NCBI RefSeq assembly: GCF_000519005.1
Contig: NZ_JAER01000013.1
Span: 53,472-117,471, forward strand
Reading direction: 5' to 3'
DNA from: Nocardioides sp. J54
GTDB taxonomy: Bacteria > Actinomycetota > Actinomycetes > Propionibacteriales > Nocardioidaceae
Length of the DNA stretch: 64,000 bases
Shown: piece after piece, positions 44,660 through 52,688 of the stretch
Numbering within the stretch: position 1 is the first letter of the stretch
Layout: every line of letters starts with the position of its first letter
Program-made: the position numbers and the translations under genes
Notes under the pieces: generated by a model
What the model saw: the letters and a program-made list of their open reading frames with translations, nothing else
Told to the model about the DNA's origin: nothing
Databases searched by the model: none

Positions 44660-45424
44660 ATGGGTGAGTGGTTCCAGGAGCAGGCGGCCGCCGGGTCGCT
44701 CGGCTTGGCGATCCCGGTCGCCGCGATCGCCGGGCTTGTCTCCTTCTTCTCCCCGTGCGTCCTGCCGCTGCTGCCCGGCTACCTCTCCTACGCGACCGGC
44801 CTGTCCGGCGCCGACCTCGCCGCCGGTGAGGCGGGCAACCGCCGCGGCCGGATGTTGCTCGGGTCGATCCTCTTCGTGCTCGGCTTCGCCGTCGTCTTCG
44901 TCTTCTACGGCACCGCCTTCGGTTCGATCGGCCGGCCGCTGCGCCGCTGGCAGGACGAGCTCCAGCTCGGCCTCGGCGTCGTGCTCGTCGTGCTCGGCCT
45001 GGTCTTCGCCGGCGTGCTGTCGATCTTCCAGCGCGACCTGCGCATCCACAAGGTGCCCGCGGTCGGCCTCGGCGCCGCCCCGCTGATCGGCGCCCTCTTC
45101 GCGATCGGGTGGACGCCGTGCGTCGGCCCGACCTTCGGCGTGATCCTCAACCTGACCTTCGCCGACGGCGCGACCGCGGCCCGCGGCGGGCTGCTCGCGC
45201 TGTGCTACGCGCTCGGCCTGGGCCTGCCGTTCGTCGTCGTCGCGGTCCTCTACAACCGCCTCTCCCGCGCCCTGGGCTGGGTGCGCCGCCACCAGCTGGC
45301 ATTCATGCGGGTCGGTGGCGCCTTCCTCGTCGTGATCGGGCTCCTCATGGTCACCGGCTGGTGGGACCACGTCGTGCAGTGGGCCCAGCTGCGCACCGTC
45401 GAGTTCGGGGAGACCGCGCTGTGA
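44660..45424 (+). CDS. ccdA: Cytochrome c biogenesis protein CcdA
   Basis: 254 aa from the ATG at 44660. Six membrane helices with the redox Cys pair in SFFSPCVLPLLPGYLS (helix 1) and IGWTPCVGPTFG (helix 4). It passes electrons from cytoplasmic thioredoxin to ResA. GTGA overlap with resB. Confidence 0.95.
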   Translation: MGEWFQEQAAAGSLGLAIPVAAIAGLVSFFSPCVLPLLPGYLSYATGLSGADLAAGEAGNRRGRMLLGSILFVLGFAVVFVFYGTAFGSIGRPLRRWQDELQLGLGVVLVVLGLVFAGVLSIFQRDLRIHKVPAVGLGAAPLIGALFAIGWTPCVGPTFGVILNLTFADGATAARGGLLALCYALGLGLPFVVVAVLYNRLSRALGWVRRHQLAFMRVGGAFLVVIGLLMVTGWWDHVVQWAQLRTVEFGETAL

Positions 45425-46992
45425 CGACCGGGACCGAGCAGGCCCCGCGCAGCGAGGAGCGGCGGCCCGGGGAGCTCACCGCGCGCGAGCTGCTGCGCTG
45501 GACGTGGCGCCAGGTCACCTCGATGAGGACGGCGCTGGTGCTGCTCCTGCTGCTCGCCCTCGCCGCCATCCCGGGGTCGGTGATCCCGCAGGCCGACGTC
45601 GACTCGCTCGCCGTCACCCGGTGGAAGGACGAGCACCCGAAGCTGACGCCGCTCTACGAGCGGCTCGACCTGTTCTCGGTCTACTCCTCGCCGTGGTTCT
45701 CCGCGATCTACCTGCTGCTCGTCGTCTCGCTCGTCGGCTGCATCGTGCCGCGGCTGTTCGTCTACTTCCGGGCCCTGCGCGCCGAGCCGCCCGCGGCGCC
45801 GCGCCACCTCACCCGGATGCCCGTCCACGCGTCGTACACGACGGACCTGGCGGCCGACGAGGTGCTCGCCCGGGCTCGTGAGGTGCTGGGGCGCGGCCAC
45901 CGGCTGCGGCGGACCGGCGCCGGCGACAACTTCGTCGCGGCCGAGCGCGGGCACCTGCGCGAGGCCGGCAACCTGCTCTTCCACCTGTCGGTGCTCGTCG
46001 TGCTCGCCGGCTTCGCCGTCGGCGGGCTGTGGGGCTACCAGGGCGGCGTGATCCTCGTCGAGGGCAGCACCTTCAGCAACAACCTGACGCAGTACGACGA
46101 CTTCAAGCCGGGCGGGTTGTTCCGCCAGCAGCAGATGGAGGACTTCCGGTTCACCGTCGAGGACTTCGAGGTCGAGTGGCTCAAGGAGGGTCCGCGGACC
46201 GGGCAGGCGCGCAAGTTCGAGGCGCACCTGACCTACCAGCAGGGCCGCGACGGCGAGCGCAAGGAGTACGACCTGCGGGTCAACCACCCGCTCGAGGTCG
46301 ACGGCACCGACGTGTTCCTGATCGGCCACGGCTACGCGCCGGTCGTCACCGTGCGCGACGCCGAGGGCGAGGTGACCTACACCGGCCCGACCGTGTTCCT
46401 CCCGCAGGACGCGAGCTTCCTGTCCTTCGGGGTCATCAAGCCCCCGGTCGTGGACCCGCAGCTCGGCCTGGAGGGCCTGTTCTACCCGTCCTTCGACATG
46501 CGCGACGGCAACCCGGTCACGGTCTTCGGCGACGACCTCAACCCGACCCTGTCGATGCTCGCCTACACCGGCGACCTCGGCTATGAGTCCGGCCGCTCGC
46601 AGTCGATCTACGTCCTCGACAAGACCGACGCCGAGCTCGTCGAGGTCGACGGCAAGCCGGTGCGCGTCGACCTGCAGCCCGGTGACACCTTCGAGCTGCC
46701 CGACGGGCTCGGCTCGGTCACCTTCGACGAGGTGAAGCCCTGGATCCGGGTCCAGATCAGCCAGACGCCGGGCAAGGAGGTCGCCCTCATCGGCGTCGTC
46801 CTCGCCCTCATCGGGCTCTGCGCGTCGCTCTTCATCCGGCCTCGCCGGGTGTGGGTGCGGGCGGTGCCCGGCACAATGACCGATGACGGCGGTACTCGGG
46901 TCGAGGTCGCCGTGCTCGACAGGTCCGGCAACGGGGAGATGGGCGAGGTCCTCTCCACCCTGCTGGACCGCCTCAAGGAGAAGGCACAGTGA
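45421..46992 (+). CDS. resB: Cytochrome c biogenesis protein ResB
   Basis: 523 aa from the GTG at 45421. Three N-terminal membrane helices (MRTALVLLLLLALAAIPGSV, IYLLLVVSLVGCIVPR, LLFHLSVLVVLAGFAVGG), a large extracytoplasmic domain (about 215-455), and a last helix (ALIGVVLALIGLCASLFI). With CcsB it moves haem out and attaches it to apocytochrome c. A GTGA overlap joins it to ccsB. Confidence 0.95.
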   Translation: MTTGTEQAPRSEERRPGELTARELLRWTWRQVTSMRTALVLLLLLALAAIPGSVIPQADVDSLAVTRWKDEHPKLTPLYERLDLFSVYSSPWFSAIYLLLVVSLVGCIVPRLFVYFRALRAEPPAAPRHLTRMPVHASYTTDLAADEVLARAREVLGRGHRLRRTGAGDNFVAAERGHLREAGNLLFHLSVLVVLAGFAVGGLWGYQGGVILVEGSTFSNNLTQYDDFKPGGLFRQQQMEDFRFTVEDFEVEWLKEGPRTGQARKFEAHLTYQQGRDGERKEYDLRVNHPLEVDGTDVFLIGHGYAPVVTVRDAEGEVTYTGPTVFLPQDASFLSFGVIKPPVVDPQLGLEGLFYPSFDMRDGNPVTVFGDDLNPTLSMLAYTGDLGYESGRSQSIYVLDKTDAELVEVDGKPVRVDLQPGDTFELPDGLGSVTFDEVKPWIRVQISQTPGKEVALIGVVLALIGLCASLFIRPRRVWVRAVPGTMTDDGGTRVEVAVLDRSGNGEMGEVLSTLLDRLKEKAQ

Positions 46993-48068
46993 GTGACACC
47001 CAGTGGGAGACCCTGAGCAACCAGACGGTCGCCGTGGCCGGCGTCCTGTACTTCCTGGCGCTGCTGGTGCACCTCGCGGAGTGGGCGGCGCTGCGCCAGC
47101 CGGCCGCCACGCGTGAGCTGGTCGCCGCCGGCGCTGGCGCACCGGAGGCGGAGCAGGCTGCCGTCGTACCTGCTGAGGGGGAGTCGCACCGGGTCGCCTT
47201 CCTGGGCCGGCTCGGGTTCCTGCTCACCTGCCTGGCCTGCGTGGCCCACCTGGTGTCCCTCGTCGGGCGCGGCATGGCCGCGGACCCGAACCGCGTGCCC
47301 TGGGGCAACATGTACGAGTTCACGCTGAGCGGCACCTTCGTCGTCACGCTGCTCTACGTCGTGCTCTACCGCCGCTTCAACCTGGCGTGGATGGGCCCGC
47401 TGGTCGTCTGCTTCGTGGTGTCCACGCTGATGGTCGCCGTGATCTGGCTGCACGACTCCGTCGCCCCTCTCACCGAGGCGCTCAACTCGCCGTGGCTGGT
47501 CATCCACGTCGTGTCCGCAGTGATCGCGACCGGCGCCTTCACCATCGGCGGCATCGCCTCGATCATGTTCCTGGTCCGCGCCCGTGCCGACCGCAAGGCG
47601 GCTGCCGCCGGCCGCGAGGTCAGCGGCTGGCTGGCCCGGGTGCCGCAGCCGGACGCGCTGGACCGCCTCGCCTACCGCGTGCACGCCTTCGCGTTCCCCG
47701 TGTGGACCTTCGCCGTCCTCATCACCGGCCCGATCTGGGCGCACGAGGCCTGGTCGCGTTACTGGAACTGGGACCCCAAGGAGGTCTGGGCGTTCATCAC
47801 CTGGGTCGTCTACGCGGGCTACCTGCACGCCCGGGCGACCGCCGGCTGGAAGGGCCGCCGTGCGGCGATGCTCGCGCTGGTCGGCCTGGCCACCCTGTGG
47901 TTCAACTTCATCGGGATCAACTACTTCTCGACCACGAGCCAGCACTCGTACGCCGCCGAGCGCATCGTGGACAGCACCGTCGGCAGCACCGTCGACAGCA
48001 CCGTCGACAGCACCGTCGACAGCAGCGTCGACAGCAGCACGGACGTCGGCACCGCCGACCCCCGCTGA
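46989..48068 (+). CDS. ccsB: Cytochrome c biogenesis protein CcsB (CcsA family)
   Basis: 359 aa from the GTG at 46989. Eight or so membrane helices, conserved His residues, and the haem-handling tryptophan-rich motif NWDPKEVWAFITWVVYAGYLH. It is the haem-channel partner of ResB. The last 30 residues are a repeat tail (TVDS units) encoded by six 12-bp tandem repeats, absent from the core family, and may vary in length. Confidence 0.95.
   Translation: MSDTQWETLSNQTVAVAGVLYFLALLVHLAEWAALRQPAATRELVAAGAGAPEAEQAAVVPAEGESHRVAFLGRLGFLLTCLACVAHLVSLVGRGMAADPNRVPWGNMYEFTLSGTFVVTLLYVVLYRRFNLAWMGPLVVCFVVSTLMVAVIWLHDSVAPLTEALNSPWLVIHVVSAVIATGAFTIGGIASIMFLVRARADRKAAAAGREVSGWLARVPQPDALDRLAYRVHAFAFPVWTFAVLITGPIWAHEAWSRYWNWDPKEVWAFITWVVYAGYLHARATAGWKGRRAAMLALVGLATLWFNFIGINYFSTTSQHSYAAERIVDSTVGSTVDSTVDSTVDSSVDSSTDVGTADPR
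47967..48038 (+). repeat. 12-bp tandem repeat in the 3' end of ccsB
   Basis: Six in-frame 12-bp units (GTCGACAGCACC and variants) encode V-D-S-T/S repeats. Being 12 bp, gain or loss of units would keep the frame. Confidence 0.85.
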
Positions 48069-48082
48069 CCCGTCGGGGCCGG

Positions 48083-48319
48083 CTACTGGGGGCCGGTGCC
48101 GTCCGGCGGGTCGGGCTTGTGCCGCTCGGCCTGGCGGCGCTTCCACTCCAGCTCGCGCAGGAACGCCTCGTCGTCGTCCGGTGCGACCGGACGCGTCGGC
48201 GGACGGGGCCGGGTGGGGCGGCGCGGCACCTGCTCGCCACCGAACCCGCGGTCCTGCATCCAGCGGATCGCGAGGTAGGTGACCGCCGCGAAGATCACGA
48301 CGACGAGCAGCAGCTTCAC
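48083..48319 (-). CDS. Small membrane protein of unknown function
   Basis: 78 aa from the GTG at 48319. One N-terminal membrane helix (LLLVVVIFAAVTYLAIRW), then an Arg/Pro-rich and acidic cytoplasmic tail ending in a charged helix. TACTCT on the minus strand ends 7 nt before the GTG, suggesting leaderless expression, which supports a real gene. It is convergent with ccsB and divergent from the DUF4229 gene. Function unknown. Confidence 0.68.
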   Translation of the reverse strand: MKLLLVVVIFAAVTYLAIRWMQDRGFGGEQVPRRPTRPRPPTRPVAPDDDEAFLRELEWKRRQAERHKPDPPDGTGPQ

Positions 48320-48403
48320 ACGACCAAGAGTAGGGCCGACGTGGTGACGGCGGGGCCGGTCCCCGGGTCTCGATCCGGCAACGGTGCGACTTATCCTTGG
48401 GGA

Positions 48404-48664
48404 GTGAAGGAGTTCTGGATCTACACGGCCATGCGCGTCGGCCTCTTCGTCGGCGCGTTCTGCATCGTCTTCGGGCTGTGGTTCCTCATCGCCGACTCGG
48501 TGAACCTCCTCCTCGTCATCGTGATCGCCTTCCTGGTCAGCGGCCTGGCGTCGTACGTCCTCCTCGAGCGGCAGCGCAACGCGTTCGCGCTCCGGGTCGA
48601 GGACCGGGCCGGCCGGATCAGCAAGAAGTACGACGACATGCGGTCCAAGGAGGACGAGGACTGA
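48404..48664 (+). CDS. DUF4229 family small membrane protein
   Basis: 86 aa from the GTG at 48404. Two membrane helices (YTAMRVGLFVGAFCIVFGLWF and LLLVIVIAFLVSGLASYVLL) and a charged tail with RISKKYDDMRSKEDED, as in DUF4229 proteins of actinobacteria. TATCCT lies 6 nt before the GTG (leaderless). It commonly neighbours menA. Function unknown. Confidence 0.85.
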   Translation: MKEFWIYTAMRVGLFVGAFCIVFGLWFLIADSVNLLLVIVIAFLVSGLASYVLLERQRNAFALRVEDRAGRISKKYDDMRSKEDED

Positions 48665-48685
48665 CCCTCCCGGGTCCCTCGTCTC

Positions 48686-48907
48686 GTTGAGACGTCACTT
48701 CTCGTCGGTCGAGTGGTCGGTTCTGGCGCGTCGAGACGTCAGGAATGGCGCGTCGAGACGTCAGGAATGGCGCGTCGAGCGGTCACGTACGGCGACGTCG
48801 TACGAGCTGACGCCTCGACCTGCCGGAAGTGACGACTCGACCGGCCAATTCTGACGCTTCAACAGGCCAGAACTGACGTCTCGACGCGCCAGAAGTGACG
48901 TCTCAAC
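48686..48907. repeat. 22-bp repeat array 4: 5 forward and 5 inverted units, overlapping the menA stop
   Basis: Forward units start at 48686, 48708, 48730, 48752 and 48774; units 3 and 4 are identical. After two bases five inverted units fill 48798-48907. The last inverted unit covers the menA stop codon (48903-48905), so the repeat supplies the end of that gene. The array fills the gap between convergent genes. Confidence 0.87.
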
Positions 48908-49787
48908 GAGCGAGGACGAGGCCGATGCCGGCGAGGACCGCCCAGCCGAGCTCGGCGATGCCGGTCTGCTGGAGGACGGGGATGAGGGCCGGGCCGCCGG
49001 CGCCGCCCAGGACGGTCCGGGCGGCGCGCAGGGCCGGCAGCAGGAAGCCGAGGCCGAGCAGGGCCCACCAGGTGGTGAGCGCGGCGAGGACCACGACGGC
49101 GGCGGCGGAGACGGCGACGAGGAGCGCGTAGAACCCGCGCGTACGGCGGTCGCCCAGTCGCACGGCGAGGGTGATCTTGCCCGCCACCTCGTCGGTCGGG
49201 ATGTCGCGCAGGTTGTTGGCCACGAGGATGGCGCAGGCCAGGGCACCGACGCCGGTGCCGGCGGCGACCGAGGCCCAGCCGGCGTCGCCCCAGCGCTCGG
49301 TCTGCACCCAGGTGGTGCCGACGGTGGCGACGAGGCCGAAGAACACGAAGACCATCACCTCGCCGAGGCCGAGGTAGCCGTAGGGCTTCGAGCCGCCGGT
49401 GTAGTACCAGGCCGCCACCACGCAGGCGGCGCCGACCGCCACCAGCCACCAGGCGGTGGTGGCGGCGATGACCAGGCCCGCGACGGCGGCGACGCCGAAG
49501 CAGAGGAAGGCCGCGCGCTTCACCGCGGCCGGGGTGGCGAGCCCGGAGCCGACCAGGCGCAGCGGGCCGACCCGCTCGTCGTCGGTGCCGCGGACGCCGT
49601 CGGAGTAGTCGTTGGCGTAGTTGACGCCGACCTGGAGCGCGAGGCTGACGACCATCGCGAGCAGCGCCTTCCACCACACCGAGCGGTCGTCGTGCACGGC
49701 GACGGCCGTGCCGACCAGCACCGGTGCCAGGGCGGCCGGCAGGGTGCGGAGTCGGGCGCCGGCAATCCAGTGCTTCGCGGTGGCCAT
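48903..49787 (-). CDS. menA: 1,4-dihydroxy-2-naphthoate polyprenyltransferase
   Basis: 294 aa from the ATG at 49787. A UbiA-superfamily membrane enzyme that prenylates DHNA to demethylmenaquinone. The first Asp motif is in NYANDYSDGVRGTDD and the second in VANNLRDIPTDEVAGK; about eight membrane helices are seen. It starts 10 bp after the MFS gene on the same strand, so the two are probably co-transcribed. Its stop lies within repeat array 4. Confidence 0.96.
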   Translation of the reverse strand: MATAKHWIAGARLRTLPAALAPVLVGTAVAVHDDRSVWWKALLAMVVSLALQVGVNYANDYSDGVRGTDDERVGPLRLVGSGLATPAAVKRAAFLCFGVAAVAGLVIAATTAWWLVAVGAACVVAAWYYTGGSKPYGYLGLGEVMVFVFFGLVATVGTTWVQTERWGDAGWASVAAGTGVGALACAILVANNLRDIPTDEVAGKITLAVRLGDRRTRGFYALLVAVSAAAVVVLAALTTWWALLGLGFLLPALRAARTVLGGAGGPALIPVLQQTGIAELGWAVLAGIGLVLAR

Positions 49788-49797
49788 AGCGGTCGAT

Positions 49798-51075
49798 TCA
49801 AGCAGGGTCGGGTGCCGCCACGCCCAGCCGGGTCAGGTGTCGCTCGGCGGCGCGGGCGGCGGGGTGGATGAGGACGGCCGCGACGACGACGATGCCGGCG
49901 ATGACCAGCCAGCCGCGGGCGCCCCACTCCATGGCGAGCCAGGTGTAGAGCGCAGGTGCCCACACGGTGCCGAGGGTGTAGCCGAGCTGCGAGACGCCCT
50001 GGTACTCCCCGCGGCGGCGCGGGTCGCTGAGCTCGGCCTGCAGGCCCCACTCGCCGGCGGACTGGAAGAGCTCGGCGCCGGTGACGGTGACGTGGCCGAT
50101 CCAGACCAGCAGGATCGTCACCCAGCCGACGGTGTCGTGGGTGACCAGCACGATGCCGCAGGAGAGCACGAAGAAGAAGGCCCCGCGGCGCTGGGCGCGC
50201 AGGGAGTCGGCGACGGTGGTGATGCCGCGTGCGGCCGCGACCTGCAGCAGGACGGCCATCACCGTGTTGGTGCCGAAGAGCCACGCGAGCAGGACCCGTG
50301 GGGCGTCGGTCTCCTCGACCAGCCACAGCGGGATGACGACGTTGAGCAGCACCTGGTGCGTGCCGAGCACGCCGCCGAGGACCGCCATGGCGACGTACGC
50401 CCGGTTGCGCAGGGCGCTGCGCCGGTCGCCCGCCTCCTCGAGCGCCGTCGCGAGCGGCGCCTCCTCGGCGTGGTGGACCACCGACGGCATCCGCGCGACG
50501 AGCGCAGCGTTCAGCACGAGCAGGGCCGCGGTGGCGACCGGGACGAGGCGGATCACGCCGTCGTCGTTGGTGGCCAGGGCGATGCCGGCGAGCAGGGCTC
50601 CGAAGGTGTAGCCGACGTTGCGGGCGGCACGGAAGTACGCGTTGGAGGAGACCCGCTCCTCGCGCGGGAAGATGTCGAAGCGGTAGGCGTTGCGGGCCGA
50701 GCGGCTCGCGGTCGTCACCAGCTGCAGCACGACGAGCACCGCCACGAAGGTGGCGAAGCCGCCCGCCAGCAGCCAGGCGAGGTAGAGCAGCGCCTCGACC
50801 AGCGAGGACAGCATCCACACCCGCTTCGCACCGAAGCGGTCGCTGACCTTCCCGAGCGGCACGGCGAGCAGGAAGGTGACCGCACCGGCGATCGACAGGC
50901 CGAGGCCGACCTGCGCGGCGGACAGCCCCACGACCTGGGTGAAGAAGACCGCGCTGCCGGTGAGGAAGACCCCGTCGCCGAACGCGGAGAGCACCGACTG
51001 GACCGACAGACGGCGCACGAGCGAGGTGGGGCCGGCGAGGCGGGCGACGCGCTCCGGCAGATATCTTGACATCAA
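49798..51075 (-). CDS. MFS transporter, copy 1
   Basis: 425 aa from a TTG at 51075 or 424 aa from the ATG at 51072. Twelve membrane helices, with the MFS loop GKVSDRFGAKRVWML between helices 2 and 3. It shares long stretches with the next upstream MFS gene (for example LLNVVIPLWLVE and LLAWLFGTNTV), so the two are tandem paralogues. Substrate unknown; placement upstream of menA is suggestive but not proof of a quinone link. A palindrome spans its start codon. Confidence 0.9.
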   Translation of the reverse strand: MMSRYLPERVARLAGPTSLVRRLSVQSVLSAFGDGVFLTGSAVFFTQVVGLSAAQVGLGLSIAGAVTFLLAVPLGKVSDRFGAKRVWMLSSLVEALLYLAWLLAGGFATFVAVLVVLQLVTTASRSARNAYRFDIFPREERVSSNAYFRAARNVGYTFGALLAGIALATNDDGVIRLVPVATAALLVLNAALVARMPSVVHHAEEAPLATALEEAGDRRSALRNRAYVAMAVLGGVLGTHQVLLNVVIPLWLVEETDAPRVLLAWLFGTNTVMAVLLQVAAARGITTVADSLRAQRRGAFFFVLSCGIVLVTHDTVGWVTILLVWIGHVTVTGAELFQSAGEWGLQAELSDPRRRGEYQGVSQLGYTLGTVWAPALYTWLAMEWGARGWLVIAGIVVVAAVLIHPAARAAERHLTRLGVAAPDPA

Positions 51076-51077
51076 GA
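51064..51077. promoter_or_regulatory. MarR-like palindrome over the MFS start codon
   Basis: TCTTGACATCAAGA has two 6-bp symmetrical arms (TCTTGA and TCAAGA) and contains the start codon of MFS copy 1. Boxes of this form are typical of MarR-family operators. No intact MarR gene is in the window, although a possible remnant lies just beyond it. Confidence 0.5.
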
Positions 51078-51295
51078 CAACCGTACGACGATCCGCGGCG
51101 GCTGTCGAACGGTTTCGTGGTCGGGCTCGGGCATCGTGCCAGCGAGCTGGCGGGCCCGGTCCGGGCGTCCGAACGCCGATCCGCTCGTCGCCTCGATCGA
51201 CAGGCCCGCTCCCAGCACGGCGTCGCGGTCCAGGAGCCTGCGCCAGGAGTTCGGCACCGAGGACCTCGCCACCACCCGGCGGGTCCTGGCGCGGG

Positions 51296-52651
51296 TCAGG
51301 GAGCTGCTGGGCCCGTGACCTCGCCGGCCGCCGCCGCGCCAGCTGCCCCGCCCGCCGCGTCCGCCGCCGCGACGACCGGCTGCTGGTCGAGGGGGAAGTG
51401 CCGGTCGCGGAAGCGGGTAGCCATGCCGAGCGAGGGCCCCATCAGCGCGGACGCGGCCACGACGATGCCCGCGATGACCAGCCACCCGTCGGCGCCCCAC
51501 TCCATCGCGAGGAAGGTGAACAGCGCCGGCGCCCACATCGAGCCGAGGGCTCGGCTGACGTCGCCGACACCCTGGTACTCCCCGCGCCGCTGCGGGTCCA
51601 TCAGCTCGGCCTGGACCGACCAGCTGGCGCCGGAGACGAACAGCTCCGCGCCGGTCACCGTCACGTGCCCCAGCCACACCAGCAGCACGGTCACCAGGCC
51701 GACGGTCGAGTGCGTGACCATCGTGATCAGGCACGAGACCACGAAGAACGCGGTGGAGATCCACACGTAGCGCATCGCGTCGCGCAGGTCGCGCACCCCC
51801 TTCGAGGTGTACGCCGGCAGGAAGATGCACAGCACCGTGTTGGTGCCGAACAGCCAGGCCAGCAGCACGTGCGGGGCGTCGGTGGCCTCCACCAGCCACA
51901 GCGGGATCACCACGTTGAGCAGGGTCTGGTTGGTCCACAGCACGCCGAGGCAGAAGGTGACGAGGATCCAGCCGCGGTTGCGCAGCGGGCCCGGGCCGCT
52001 CGGGCGCACCCGCGCCTCACCGCTGCGCACGCGCAGGTCGTGCGGCGCCGCCGGGAGCCGGGTGATCCAGAACCCGTTGACCGCCATCAGCAGCGCCGCG
52101 AACCACGGCGACCAGCGGATGACGTCGAGGCTGCCGGTCGCCAGCGCGATGCCGCCGACGACCGCGCCGAGGGTGAACCCGAGGTTGAGCGCGGAGTAGA
52201 GGTAGGCCTGCGTCTCGACCCGCTCCTTGCGGGGGAGCACGTCGACGACGTACGCCTGGTAGCTGGAGTGGCCCGCCGAGCCGAACACCGCGAAGAAGAG
52301 GCCGACCGTGAGGTACTGCTCGAACGAGCCGACGAACGGCAGCGCGAGGAAGCAGGCGGCGCGGCCCCACGTGGTCGCAGCCCACACCCGCTTCGGGCCC
52401 AGGCGGTCGACGAGGCGGCCGGCGGGGTAGGCGAGCAGGAACTCCGCGACGTTGACGATCGTCAGCGCCAGGCCGACCTTGCTGGCCGACATCCCGACGA
52501 CCTGGGTGAGGAAGACGGCGCTGCCGGTGTTGAAGGCGCCCTCGCCGGTGGAGAAGAGGATCGACTGCGTCGCGAGCCGGCGGGACATGGGCGTGGGCGG
52601 GACCAGGCGCCGCCAGAAACCACGGTCCACCGTCGCGGCAGAGATGCTCAT
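51296..52651 (-). CDS. MFS transporter, copy 2
   Basis: 451 aa from the ATG at 52651. Twelve membrane helices and the loop GRLVDRLGPKRVW. It is a close paralogue of the MFS gene 220 bp downstream. The C-terminus is an Ala/Gly-rich tail not shared with copy 1. It is divergent from menE with only 37 bp between, where TAGTCC and TAGGTT hexamers can serve as back-to-back -10 elements. Confidence 0.9.
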   Translation of the reverse strand: MSISAATVDRGFWRRLVPPTPMSRRLATQSILFSTGEGAFNTGSAVFLTQVVGMSASKVGLALTIVNVAEFLLAYPAGRLVDRLGPKRVWAATTWGRAACFLALPFVGSFEQYLTVGLFFAVFGSAGHSSYQAYVVDVLPRKERVETQAYLYSALNLGFTLGAVVGGIALATGSLDVIRWSPWFAALLMAVNGFWITRLPAAPHDLRVRSGEARVRPSGPGPLRNRGWILVTFCLGVLWTNQTLLNVVIPLWLVEATDAPHVLLAWLFGTNTVLCIFLPAYTSKGVRDLRDAMRYVWISTAFFVVSCLITMVTHSTVGLVTVLLVWLGHVTVTGAELFVSGASWSVQAELMDPQRRGEYQGVGDVSRALGSMWAPALFTFLAMEWGADGWLVIAGIVVAASALMGPSLGMATRFRDRHFPLDQQPVVAAADAAGGAAGAAAAGEVTGPAAP

Positions 52652-52688
52652 CGCCGGACATCTTCTCGCCGGGACTAGGTTTTGTCGT

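Noticed and set aside
51136..51318. A functional 60-aa gene on the plus strand between the MFS genes
   Set aside because: Only the last 25 residues look protein-like; there is no ribosome-binding site, so I report it as a possible remnant only.
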